Source: Neofusicoccum parvum
Lineage: Eukaryota > Ascomycota > Dothideomycetes > Botryosphaeriales > Botryosphaeriaceae
Reading direction: 5' to 3'
Assembly (NCBI GenBank): GCA_020912385.1
Contig: CP087222.1
Location: 124,001-188,000, forward strand
DNA: 64,000 bases
Shown here: piece after piece, positions 45,397 to 54,369 of the stretch
How the letters are laid out: each line of letters begins with the position of its first letter
How positions within the stretch are numbered: position 1 is the first letter of the stretch
Made by a program: the position numbers and the translations under genes
The notes under the pieces: generated by a model
Databases searched by the model: none
Told to the model about the DNA's origin: nothing
The model's input: the letters and a program-made list of their open reading frames with translations, nothing else

Positions 45397-46153
45397 ATGC
45401 CTCCGAAGAAACGTGTTGCTGAAGATTCCGCTATTAACCTTCGCCCTTGTAAGGTGAATAGGGTCACCCTTCGTCGCTGGGAGCTACTGGATGAGATCCT
45501 CTTCCGGGGTGTCGAGATGGTTCCTTGTGCTAATTGCCTGGAGCACGAGTCGGAGTGCGTGGCTTTACAAGAGAACCCGTCTATTTGTGCTGCCTGTTTG
45601 GGGGCTCGTCGGACCGGGTGTGATGTTGCACTTCGGGGTGTCTCGCGTTGTAAGTTCCTTTCTGTCTTCTCGGGTTTGTTCTTAACCAGCCTTAGTGGAT
45701 TCTTTGGAACGGGAGCAGGCTCGTCTCGCCGCGGAGGAGGATGCAACGTTGGAGAAGCTTCTTCGCCTACGTAAACAGCAGCGCTTCCTTCAGTCGCGTC
45801 GTTCTCGTATGATTCGCGAGGGTTTCGAATCGTTGGAGGAGCTCGAGAGGGCTGAAGCTGCTGGTTCTTCTGGGGGCCCTCCCGACCCTGCGACTTCCGA
45901 GGGTCCGTCCGTGTCAGAACGGCCACGTCACGAGGCGGTGGGTCCTGCTGCGCCGCAGTCGGCTGAGTCCGCCGAGTCTGCCGGTGAGCCCGCGACTGGT
46001 ACGAGGTCTCCTCGTCCTCCTGAGCTGGTAGATTCTGCTCGTTTGTCGCCCTTCGCACTGGATCCGGCGGTTCTTGAGGGTTTTCCGTCCTTCTCGTTCG
46101 AGGGCGGCCTCGTTTTCGCGGGAGGTCAGGGTTCTGGCGATGAAATTCTGTGA
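45397..46153 (+). CDS. Antisense spliced gene inside the chromovirus, Zn(II)2Cys6-like protein
   Basis: Join(45397..45649, 45690..46153), 238 aa, on the strand opposite gag-pol. The intron has a GTAAGT donor, TTCTTAACC branch and CCAG acceptor (40 nt), and the exons join in frame. The N-terminus is basic (MPPKKRVAEDSAINLRP). Cysteines 44, 47, 54, 64, 67 and 75 give C-x2-C-x6-C-x9-C-x2-C-x7-C, the spacing of fungal Zn(II)2Cys6 clusters. A charged helical segment follows (LEREQARLAAEEDATLEKLL), then a Pro/Ser/Glu-rich tail. The ATG is 102 bp inside the 3' LTR and the stop meets the end of the chromodomain on the other strand. I recall similar proteins as abundant uncharacterised fungal ORFs. 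Role unknown; DNA binding or control of the element is inference. Confidence 0.7.
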
Positions 46154-46553
46154 CCAGTTCTGGATGTATGTCGTCCTTAGGTATCCACTGGTTATCCTCA
46201 TTCCCGTATCCTTCCCATTTGACCAGGTACTTAAGCTGATGGCCGAATCGCTTACAGTCCAGGATCTTCTCTACTGGGTACTGTTTTTCTTCGGCGTCCG
46301 GGTTTTCTGGTACAATTTCTTCTTGGGTTTCTGGGATGTTGGCGTCCTCTGGTGCTGGCTCGAGCAGTGAGACGTGGAAGGTGGAGTTCATCCTTGTGTT
46401 TGACAGTTTGAGTTGATAGGTGACTTCTCCAAGTTTCTCTTCAATCTTGAATGGGCCAATTTTTTTGAAGTCCAATTTGTCGTTTGGCCGTTTGGTCTTG
46501 ATGTTTTTCCTAAGGAGATAGACCTTATCCCCCCTCTTTAGGTTCGGTGCCGC
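46100..46553 (-). pseudogene. Pol C-terminal segment with chromodomain, separated by a TAG
   Basis: In the same frame as pol but after the TAG at 46554..46556. It reads LKRGDKVYLLRKNIKTKRP and FKKIGPFKIEEKLGEVTYQL (integrase C-terminal GPF/Y-type domain), then a chromodomain YPVEKILDCKRF...YLVKWEGYGNEDNQWIP ending near VTEFHRQNPDLP. The chromodomain targets integration to marked heterochromatin in this clade. The open frame continues to 45060 into the LTR, but that tail is Pro/Arg-rich and lies opposite the antisense gene, so it is probably not selected as protein. Confidence 0.85.
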
Positions 46554-49500
46554 CTAGTGCCGTCTGTTGTAGTATTTGGACATCATGATTCGGACGTACT
46601 CGAGGTCAAGGCTGATGGCCTTATGGAGTTCCTTCAGCTGCTCGGCTTTAAGGATACCACTTTGCGCTAGCTTTCTGCTTGGGATCGTTTCCCTATAGGC
46701 TTCTGGTTCAAACCCGTAATTGGCGAAGAACGGTGATTCGTTCGTGGATTCTTGTTTGGAGCTGTTGTAGGCGAATTGGGCCATAGGTAGCAGTTCTGCC
46801 CAGTTCTCCTGTGGGTAGTTGATATAACAGCGGAGGTATTGTTCAAGGGTCCGGTTCATTCGTTCAGTTTGACCGTCGGTTTGCGCGTGTGCTGTGGTGG
46901 CGAGCTTGCTCTTCGTTCCTAGTTGGCGCATAACTGTTTGCCAGAATTCAGAGGCCATGAGCTTATCTCTGTCCGACACCATTTCTTCCGGCATTCCATG
47001 ATCCGCGAAGATGGTTCGGAGGAACGTGTAGGCGAGCTGTTCTGCGTTGGATGCCTCGAGGTAGGGTAGGAAGTATGCGTACTTCGTAAGTCGGTCGACG
47101 AAGACGAGAATCGAGTCGTACGAGACTCCTGTGAGAGGATCTTTTGACCTAGGTAACTTGGTAACGAAGTCCAACGTGATGGACTGCCATGGTCGCTTAG
47201 GTGCTTCCAGCGGCTGTAGGAGACCATAAGGTGCATGTGTCGCGGCCTTGCTTCTGATGCAAAGATCGCACTGCGAGACTACACGCTGTACGGTTTTCCT
47301 CAGTCCTGGGAAGTAATAGTTCCTCGTGATTCTTTCTGTTGTCCTGTCGATGCCCTGATGTCCGTGTGCTGGGGCTTCGTGGATGTCTTTTACCAGTGCT
47401 TCTCGTAGCCGTGTTGGTACATAGATGAGTCCTTTAAAGAGAAGCGTTCCTTCTCTATCTCGAGCAATACGCGGGTCGTCCTCAAGCGTCAAAAGTTCCT
47501 GCGCGAAGGAGTCCTGGGCGTATGCTTCTCGGATCTTCTGGTGCCATGGGTTTGGCTCGATGCGTAGCATAGGTAGCGTCTGTCTGGTAAGGAGAAGCGA
47601 TCCATCGCTATCCGCTGTAAAGATTGCAGGGTGCGGCTCGGTTTTTCCTTCCATATAATCCACTCTTCGGCTGAGCGCGTCAGCTGCGGCGTTATCAGAT
47701 CCCTTTCTGTAGGTGATCTTGAAGTCATAGGAGGCCATTTCTTCTGACCAGCGAACCTGCCGTCGGTTCAATTCCTTGGTCGTGGTGAAGCGTGTGAGAT
47801 TCTGATGATCACAGCGTACTACCACCTGGTGGCTTGCTCCTTCGAGGTAATGTCTCCATTGCTTAAATGCTGAGACAATGGCCAGAAGCTCTTTATCGTG
47901 AATGTCGTAGTTGAGCTCTGCCGGGGTGAACTTCCGTGAGTAGAACGCGACTGGGTGCCATCTGCCTTCTTCATCAGGCTGGCTGAGACATGCTCCAAGG
48001 GCGAATCCTGACGCATCAGTTTCCACTTCGGTGGGCTTATCGGGGTCGTATATCCCGAGTACTGGGGCTTCGCAAAACATCCGTTTGAGCGAGTCAAATG
48101 CCCGTTGCTGATCGTCTTCCCATTTAAAGCCATGCTCCTTTCGCGTAAGCCTAGTTAAAGGTTCCGTAACTCCGGAGTAGTTCCAGATGAACTTCCTGTA
48201 GAAGTTCGCGAATCCTAGGAAGGACTGTACTTCCTTGATTGTTCGTGGTACTGGCCATTCCCTAATAGAATCCAGTTTCGAGTCGTCCATGCCGACGTGA
48301 CCTGGGGTGATAATAAAGCCTAAGAATTCTGTCCTCTGGACGTGCCATTCGCACTTCTCGGGTGCGATAGAGAGGTTCTTTGCTTGGAGGGCTTCTAGGA
48401 CCTTTCTGACATGCTTCTTGTGTTCCTCAAGGGTTTCCGAAAAGATGAGGATGTCGTCGAGATAAGCCATACAGAAGATATCCAGGTATTCTCGTAGTGT
48501 GTCGTTGACGAGATTCTGGAATGTTGCCGGAGCGTTGGTAAGCCCAAATGGCATTACCGTGTACTCGTAGAGTCCTAGCCTCGTTCTAAAGGCTGTTTTC
48601 CATTCTTCCCCTTCTTTAATCCTAACCAGATGGTATCCGTCCCGGAGGTCCAGCTTCGTGAAGTACTTTGCTTTCCTTAACTTGTCCTGGAGCTCGTCGA
48701 TGCGAGGGAGAGGGTACCGGTTCTTGATCGTGATGTCGTTTAGCTGTCGGTAATCGACACATAGGCGTAGCTTGCCGTTCTTCTTCGGGACAAAGAGGAT
48801 TGGGTATCCGGCTGATGACGTTGAAGGTCGGATATATCCTCGTTCGAGGTTCTTCTCGATGTAGTCCCTGAGTGCTGTCATCTCCTTTTCTGATAAGGAG
48901 TAGATGGGCTTGTAGGCTGGTTTCGTGCCTGGCTTAAGTGGGATTTCGTGGTCCCACGGCTGATGCTTAGGCAAGTCTTCTTTTCCTCTTTCCTGGCAAA
49001 CGGCCTGTAGATCCCAGTACTCGCTGGGTACCGTTTCCATTTCGGGTATCGGAGGATATCCATACGGGTTGTTCCATATTTCTAGACTGCCGTGTTGTCC
49101 CTTTACGACCCTCGCGGGATCATCTCCTCCTAGAGGAGCGGGAGTGTCCTCATTCTTTAGCCTTTCTCTTTGGGCCTTAGCCAGTGCTCGTTGCTGCACT
49201 GCCTGTGAGGGTTTGATGTACATAAGGCAGACCTGATGTCTTTGGCGTCTCATACGCTTGAATGCCTCTCCTGAGATTATCTGGACGTCGATTTGAGGTT
49301 CTAGGGCTGCTAATTGCTTACGCGAAGCCTTACTTTTAGCCTTACGCCGCTTCCTCGTAGTCCTTCGTGTCGTGTGTTGTACTTCTGGTTCCTGAGAAGT
49401 GTCGGTCTGGGTTGGTCTTACTCCGCTCGAGGTGTTGCATTTTACCGAGGAGGCCTCGTTGCTGTCCTGGTTCTGGCTTATTCCGTCCTCGAGGTGGCCG

Positions 49501-50399
49501 TTGATGTTGCCGTCGCTGGGTCTTATGCTATCCTGGTTGACCGTACCAGTGGGGGTATCGTTTCGCTCAGTAGGGCTTATTCCTGCCGATGGGCTGCATT
49601 TTACCGAGGAGGCTTCGCTACCTGCGTCGCAGTCCTGGTCCTGACTTATACCACTGTCGGAGTTGCCTACACAGTTGCCACATTCAGGCCTTACACTGGC
49701 TACTTCCCGTGTTGATGCTGCTAGGAGTTTCCTTAGGGTGTCTAACAACCCGTTTTCTTTCTCCAGCCCTTGTTTTCGTAAGAGGTTTTCAAGGTCCTCT
49801 TGAAAGATGATGGAGTCTCCTCTTCCAAAGTCGAAGATTGGTTTCTGTGTCCTAATCCAGGGCATTCCTAGAATGATATCATGCCCGGGGACGCGTTGGA
49901 CGTCGAGGGAAATCCGTTCCTGATGGTTCCCTATCTGGAGGGTTGCTTCCTCCGTTTCTATATTTACCCAGCCTTCTCCATAGGCTGCTTGGGAGCCATC
50001 AAACCCGCTAAGAGGGTAGGGCTCCTGTTTCTTACGGTAGGGGATGTTCATTTTCTGTACAAGCTCGTTGTGAATGAAGTTCCCGCATGATCCTGTATCG
50101 ATCAGGATCCTGATAGACACTCCGTTAAGTGTCCCTTGTGTCTTGAATTGTTTCCATAGGTTTGGTCCGGTGAGAGCTTCCGTGTTCGAGGTGCGTGATA
50201 CCATATTGAGGGACCTAGACTGCGGCCCCTGCTGTTGTCCCTTGGCTGCAGGGCCGTCTAGTTTTTTGACTGGTGCCTTTGGCCTTCCCAGAGTAGGAAG
50301 AGGTTGCTGCGAGTCCATCCGCTTGGTCCCCATCCCTCTATTTCCCATTCTTCGATAGCTCGGTGCGTCCCATCTTGCTGTACGCGTACCGGAAACCAA
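46554..50399 (-). CDS. pol: Chromovirus Pol polyprotein (protease, RT, RNase H, integrase)
   Basis: 1,281-codon frame in minus-1 register to gag, ending at a TAG. Protease ILIDTGSCGNFIH is near residue 100. Reverse transcriptase runs from about residue 490 with LRLCVDYRQLN, FGLTNAPATFQ and the catalytic box AYLDD. RNase H begins EVETDASGFALGACLSQ. The integrase zinc finger (HGHQGID...CDLC) is followed by the DDE core with LDFVTKLPRS, SDRDKLMASEFW and AHAQTDGQTERMN. All catalytic motifs appear intact. Translation begins by frameshift from gag, so the first codons listed overlap gag and are not a real start. The frame resumes after the TAG with the chromodomain. Confidence 0.95.
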   Translation of the reverse strand: MVSGTRTARWDAPSYRRMGNRGMGTKRMDSQQPLPTLGRPKAPVKKLDGPAAKGQQQGPQSRSLNMVSRTSNTEALTGPNLWKQFKTQGTLNGVSIRILIDTGSCGNFIHNELVQKMNIPYRKKQEPYPLSGFDGSQAAYGEGWVNIETEEATLQIGNHQERISLDVQRVPGHDIILGMPWIRTQKPIFDFGRGDSIIFQEDLENLLRKQGLEKENGLLDTLRKLLAASTREVASVRPECGNCVGNSDSGISQDQDCDAGSEASSVKCSPSAGISPTERNDTPTGTVNQDSIRPSDGNINGHLEDGISQNQDSNEASSVKCNTSSGVRPTQTDTSQEPEVQHTTRRTTRKRRKAKSKASRKQLAALEPQIDVQIISGEAFKRMRRQRHQVCLMYIKPSQAVQQRALAKAQRERLKNEDTPAPLGGDDPARVVKGQHGSLEIWNNPYGYPPIPEMETVPSEYWDLQAVCQERGKEDLPKHQPWDHEIPLKPGTKPAYKPIYSLSEKEMTALRDYIEKNLERGYIRPSTSSAGYPILFVPKKNGKLRLCVDYRQLNDITIKNRYPLPRIDELQDKLRKAKYFTKLDLRDGYHLVRIKEGEEWKTAFRTRLGLYEYTVMPFGLTNAPATFQNLVNDTLREYLDIFCMAYLDDILIFSETLEEHKKHVRKVLEALQAKNLSIAPEKCEWHVQRTEFLGFIITPGHVGMDDSKLDSIREWPVPRTIKEVQSFLGFANFYRKFIWNYSGVTEPLTRLTRKEHGFKWEDDQQRAFDSLKRMFCEAPVLGIYDPDKPTEVETDASGFALGACLSQPDEEGRWHPVAFYSRKFTPAELNYDIHDKELLAIVSAFKQWRHYLEGASHQVVVRCDHQNLTRFTTTKELNRRQVRWSEEMASYDFKITYRKGSDNAAADALSRRVDYMEGKTEPHPAIFTADSDGSLLLTRQTLPMLRIEPNPWHQKIREAYAQDSFAQELLTLEDDPRIARDREGTLLFKGLIYVPTRLREALVKDIHEAPAHGHQGIDRTTERITRNYYFPGLRKTVQRVVSQCDLCIRSKAATHAPYGLLQPLEAPKRPWQSITLDFVTKLPRSKDPLTGVSYDSILVFVDRLTKYAYFLPYLEASNAEQLAYTFLRTIFADHGMPEEMVSDRDKLMASEFWQTVMRQLGTKSKLATTAHAQTDGQTERMNRTLEQYLRCYINYPQENWAELLPMAQFAYNSSKQESTNESPFFANYGFEPEAYRETIPSRKLAQSGILKAEQLKELHKAISLDLEYVRIMMSKYYNRRH
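50224..50267 (-). promoter_or_regulatory. Minus-1 ribosomal frameshift signal between gag and pol
   Basis: Heptamer A-AAA-AAC (50261..50267, read in gag phase) lies directly before the gag TAG. Slippage gives the pol frame KKLDGP. About three bases after the TAG, arms GGCCCTGC (50248..50255) and GCAGGGGCC (50224..50232) can form a GC-rich hairpin with one bulged G. Heptamer, phase, spacer and stem all fit the canonical arrangement. Confidence 0.8.
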
Positions 50400-52231
50400 T
50401 GGTTTTCATTCTTCTGACGCCTGTGCGTCCTGCACTGATGGTCGATGCATGAGATCCATGCAATCTGCCGATGCTTCTTATGCCGGGGGTTGAGGCGTTC
50501 GTCGTCTTCTGGGAGGATCTGGTGACTCGGCCTTGGGATCTGTCGAAGGGCTTTCCACTTAAGGCCTGGAACAGCTATTTCCATACTAGGAAACATCCTT
50601 GCCCTTTCTTCCTCTTGGGCGAGTGTCCTCTGGGTCGCTAGATTATCTTCAGGAGTGACTTCGTCTGTCTCCGTGTGACGATCCTCATAGACACGCGTCT
50701 CCCACAGCTGATCCTCCTGTACCTGCCAGGTGACTAACGCGAGTCCTGGCTGGTTGTCTGGGATCCAAATGCCTTGCTCCGACTCGCCGTGGTGGAAGGG
50801 AATCTTAGCGATGATGCCGTGTTCCTCTACTTTCTCAAGGAGCCTATTAATAGCGCCTGCCAATGGGCTCTCCTCCACTTGTGCGAGGTCCTTTTCGTCG
50901 GAGCTGTCTTCTTCGGCTTCTGTACTATCGTAGAATTCGCCATTCTCACTGTTGACGATCTCGTCGTCGTGCGGGAATGACTCGATGATATCGTCGAGGT
51001 CGAGTACTTCCTCGTTCCTGGTAAGCATGGCGATGCCTCTTGGCTTCTTCGGGTACCATCCTGTAGCGTCTTTGTCGCTTTGATGGGTTTGACAGTCGTC
51101 ATTGAAGCAGGCCGTCCAGCTTAGCGCGTCGTGGTCCTCCTGGCGAGATACGGCCGATGCTTCGCGTTGAGCGCTTGAGGTCTGCTTCCCTTCTTTCCTG
51201 CGAGGGTTCTGCGGGCACGTAGGCGAGAAATGCTTGTCGCTACCGCAGGTAATGCAGAGTCGATCCTTGTAGCGTTGCTTCTGTTCGTCTGTCCAGTTCG
51301 GATTCGGGCCTTCAGGCTTCTTGTTGTAGTTGTTCCGGCCCTTGTTATCCTTTTTCTTGTCCTGACGGTTGGCGGCGTCGAGAGCCATGGCGTCTCCTCC
51401 TTCCAGCGTGGTACGTTCGCGGCGTGGCTTGTTCGTGTTTGCTTGGTAGCCACCCTTCTTCTCGAACCACCTGTTGGTGCGCCTCCTATCCATATCGGTG
51501 GCTAGGCGGACTAGTTCCGAGAGCGTTTCGGGTTCGTCGTGGTAAGACATAGCCTCTTTGATTTCGTCCTTTAGGCCTCGGTAGTACAGCTGTCTGAGTG
51601 TGTAGTCCGAGTGTTCTCCTGCGACGTAGGCGGCTTCCTGGAATTCAGCCGTGTAGTCGAGTACTGACTTCTTCTGCTGAATCCTGAAGAGGATTTGGTT
51701 GGCACGCTTGGCCTCGTCAATCGCGTTGAACGCTTCCTGGAGCTGCTTGGCGAAGGTCCTGTAGTCGGAGAAGATGGCCTGGGTCTGAGGCGACCATTGC
51801 CAATGCGGCTTCTCCTGAGTCTCTCTTTTATATGGTCTGAACCACTTCTCTGCTGCTCCTCGGAGGAAGGTGCTAGCGTAGCGAACCTTGTCTGCGTCGT
51901 TGCCGAACTGTCCTTTGGCGAAATGTAGGTAGTCCTCCAACTGCATGAGGAAGCTTTGCGTCTTGGTACGCTCTCCATGGTAAAGGTCCGGCTTTGGCAC
52001 CTTGACCTGGGCGGATGGTTTCTTTGCGGCATCTGGCCCGGTGGCCTGATCCTGTCGGTTCTTCAGGATGCGGTTCTCGACTCGCAGCTCCTGGATCATC
52101 TGCATGAGTTCTCTCATGGTAGGCTCCGTTTGCTCCTGGTGAGCAGGCTGAGCGGCCTCCTGAGCCGGTGTCTGAGGAATCGCTGGACGATCCTGTCCTG
52201 CGCTGACGTCCTCCATGTTGACCGTACTCAT
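50258..52231 (-). CDS. gag: Chromovirus Gag with zinc knuckle
   Basis: 657 aa. A coiled-coil-like start (MRELMQMIQELRVENRILKN) precedes the capsid-type retrotransposon gag domain (DLYHGERTKTQSFLMQLEDY, AEKWFRPY, LRQLYYRGLKDEIKEAM). The CCHC zinc knuckle CITCGSDKHFSPTC has correct C-x2-C-x4-H-x4-C spacing. A long acidic C-terminal region (FNDDCQTHQ..., DSTEAEEDSSDEKD) ends at the frameshift site. The start is the first ATG, 79 bp inside the 5' LTR. Confidence 0.92.
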   Translation of the reverse strand: MSTVNMEDVSAGQDRPAIPQTPAQEAAQPAHQEQTEPTMRELMQMIQELRVENRILKNRQDQATGPDAAKKPSAQVKVPKPDLYHGERTKTQSFLMQLEDYLHFAKGQFGNDADKVRYASTFLRGAAEKWFRPYKRETQEKPHWQWSPQTQAIFSDYRTFAKQLQEAFNAIDEAKRANQILFRIQQKKSVLDYTAEFQEAAYVAGEHSDYTLRQLYYRGLKDEIKEAMSYHDEPETLSELVRLATDMDRRRTNRWFEKKGGYQANTNKPRRERTTLEGGDAMALDAANRQDKKKDNKGRNNYNKKPEGPNPNWTDEQKQRYKDRLCITCGSDKHFSPTCPQNPRRKEGKQTSSAQREASAVSRQEDHDALSWTACFNDDCQTHQSDKDATGWYPKKPRGIAMLTRNEEVLDLDDIIESFPHDDEIVNSENGEFYDSTEAEEDSSDEKDLAQVEESPLAGAINRLLEKVEEHGIIAKIPFHHGESEQGIWIPDNQPGLALVTWQVQEDQLWETRVYEDRHTETDEVTPEDNLATQRTLAQEEERARMFPSMEIAVPGLKWKALRQIPRPSHQILPEDDERLNPRHKKHRQIAWISCIDHQCRTHRRQKNENHWFPVRVQQDGTHRAIEEWEIEGWGPSGWTRSNLFLLWEGQRHQSKN

Positions 52232-52310
52232 TGCTGTTTCCTAAACTCGTTAGGGGGTGATACCTTACCCGATGTTCTCTTACCCTTCCTTGCAAGGATG
52301 GTGGTCAAAG

Positions 52311-52764
52311 TGTAACGGCGGGCCTCTGCCCCTAAGGATCAAACACCAAAGAGGGTGGTAAGCCGTGTAGGGTTTACCTTGAGTGGGTACAAGGTAGGGG
52401 GAGAGAACAAGTGTGAACGAATACACGTGACTGAGCACTGCGTGCGAAGGCCGTGTTACTAATCAATGGTGTAGATTGATTATCGAAGTTGACCACGAAG
52501 GGTCAAGTATCTAGCTAAGTGAGTGTGCTTATATACTGTAGGAAAGTTGTAACAATCTGGTGGTGCCGTCCCTCAAGGGCACCGCTGAGCGTGCCGTTAC
52601 TTGAGGGCACAAGTTGGCGTGCCGTTTATTGAGGGCACAAGTGGGGCGCACGTGCTGTCTCACGTGAGGAGTCTTGTGACCTCGGATCTTTTGTGCCTTC
52701 CGACTTCTCGCTGTTCCGTCGGGTTGATCCTCAACTCTCTGCCTGTGAAGGCTGCGCCGTAACA
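52311..52764 (-). repeat. 5' LTR of the chromovirus
   Basis: 454 bp copy of the LTR at 44842..45295, with no difference seen. As the promoter-side LTR it holds the TATATAAG box at 52528..52535 (minus strand), the likely transcription start region for gag-pol. Confidence 0.95.
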
Positions 52765-53429
52765 CCAAGATAAAGGAATTTGCTGACTCCGAGTAAAAGG
52801 TATAGATAAAGAATGTGTTGTTTGCTTGAAGGCGTGAATAATAGTGAGGTACTTTCTACAGGGACAAAGAACATCCTGGAAACAGTTAGAGAATCGAATA
52901 GGTAGGAATGGAAAAAAATTGTGTCCCTCACCGAGACAGTCCTTTTTCCACCAGGCCTACAACCAATCGCTTAATAGCAGCTGCGCCTAGCGGCTACGCT
53001 TAACATCGCTACAGATAATATCTCTAATACGGGCAGCACTGTGTAGTGGGCCACGCCCGCCCTGTGTATTGAAGGTCGCGATGTCGGTCCGCTGGCTGAG
53101 ATGGCGGCAGAGGCGAGAGATACTCGTTTAATATGATCTTCCGCTTGCCTTGTCGAGAGAAATGGCTGGAGAAAAGGTGGTAACGCAAGTTCACTACATG
53201 CATTCAAGATGCAGCGATAGTCAAACACCCGATAAGCGGAGGTTGTGGAGGTAAGGTATGTGGTCGGTCACCAGGGCAATGAGTTGCCTCTCCAATATGC
53301 TTAGCTGCAGTAACGTTTACCGCGAATGTGGTGCGGTGATGATGCCATGTGACTGTCAATGAAAAGATTTCGAAGGGTTTGGCACCGTGACCGAAGCTCT
53401 GAGTGCAGTCACAATAGTCCAGCCTGCCC
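52765..53429. other. Right flank of the retrotransposon, no gene seen
   Basis: 665 bp from the target duplication to the end of the membrane protein gene; open frames lack motifs. Confidence 0.5.
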
Positions 53430-54369
53430 TCAGAGCGCACCAGGCAGCCCCGGCCCTTGTTTCCGGTCTTGTTCTGCCGGTAACTCCTTATATTCCTCCG
53501 CTGGTAACTCTTGACACTCCTGTGCTGGCAACTCTTGAATGTAGGTATTATCAAGCTCCCCTGGACTCCTCCCGGGGCTCGATTCAGTCGGAGGAATATC
53601 ATTTCGGCGGCGCTTCCTCCGGATTATGTAGGCTCCAAAACAGAGCGCAATAAGGATGAGACAGCCGACCGACACGCCTACGCCGATACCCGCCTTGGCA
53701 CCGGTACTGAGGCCGGATGAGTCTTGAGATTGGGAGCTTGCGCTGGCAGTAGCTGTCGATGCGGCTGCAGTACTTCCTGGTACGAGCGATGAAGAGGATG
53801 GCGAAGAGGAGGTAGACGAGGCGTCGGTGGTAGAAGCTGGCCATGAAGCGTCTGTAGATGCGCGCCGCACAATGGGACCCCAGCCGTAGGCTATCACGCC
53901 GGAAGAAATGGAAATGGTGGTAGTGCCCGTTATTATTGTCGGCGAGTTCATCGAGTAGCTGCCAATTGCGAGGCTTGTGCTTTCCCGGAAGGTCGAAACG
54001 CATGCCATTTTCATGGTCCCGCGGTTGGGGCGGCACTCATAGGCACTGTTTTGCGTGAGCCGGGGAGATGTTTGGAGTGGCGGTGTCTCATGATTACCTA
54101 GGGCAGCATGTAGCTATTGTGGTTTCTAAATCACTGGTCGTCTCAGTGTAGCTACACGCATATTTGTATCCAGACGGGCAGACACCCGGGGAGTAATAGG
54201 CAGAGGCTGCCGGGTCGAAATCGGTGGGCAAACATGCTGATCGAGATGTTCCGGGGTAGCCCAAGTTGATTCCTACTTGACCGGACTCTCTTGCGTAGAA
54301 TAAAGAAGAGACGCAGTCGTCAGAGATAGGGGTGAAAGTGGTGGTCAAGGGCCCTATATTTTCCGACAT
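53430..54369 (-). CDS. Single-pass membrane protein with Ser/Thr-rich stalk and ELPA-repeat tail
   Basis: Complement(join(53430..54045, 54098..54369)), 295 aa. The N-terminal ectodomain is Cys-containing (SDDCVSSLFYARESG, SACLPTDF, CPSGYKYACSY, TCCPSAYECRPN), of a type common in fungal surface proteins. A Ser/Thr/Ala-rich stalk follows (about residues 165-205), then one transmembrane helix (GIGVGVSVGCLILIALCFGA) with an RRKRRR stop-transfer signal. The tail ends with three ELPA-(Q/E)-E repeats. No signal peptide is visible at the chosen ATG; the frame upstream lacks another ATG. Architecture recalls Wsc/Mid2-like wall sensors, but the ectodomain is different, so function stays open. Confidence 0.7.

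Larger units (their letters stand above)
44842..52764 (-). mobile_element. Full-length Ty3/gypsy chromovirus (LTR retrotransposon)
   Basis: 7,923 bp, coding strand minus. Two 454-bp LTRs bounded by TG...CA (44842..45295 and 52311..52764) look identical base for base. They are flanked by a perfect 5-bp target duplication CCAAG (44837..44841 and 52765..52769). Order on the minus strand: 5' LTR, gag with zinc knuckle, pol in the minus-1 frame (protease, reverse transcriptase, RNase H, integrase), chromodomain, polypurine tract, 3' LTR. An opposite-strand spliced gene lies in the 3' part. The identical LTRs imply recent insertion. One TAG interrupts pol between integrase and chromodomain. I could not identify a tRNA primer site next to the 5' LTR. 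Confidence 0.95.

Noticed and set aside
45060..46099. Pol frame beyond the chromodomain into the 3' LTR
   Set aside because: Pro/Arg-rich, no domain, reads into the LTR and lies opposite the antisense gene. The same tail appears as an open frame in the other LTR (52529..52764), so it is only LTR sequence in part.
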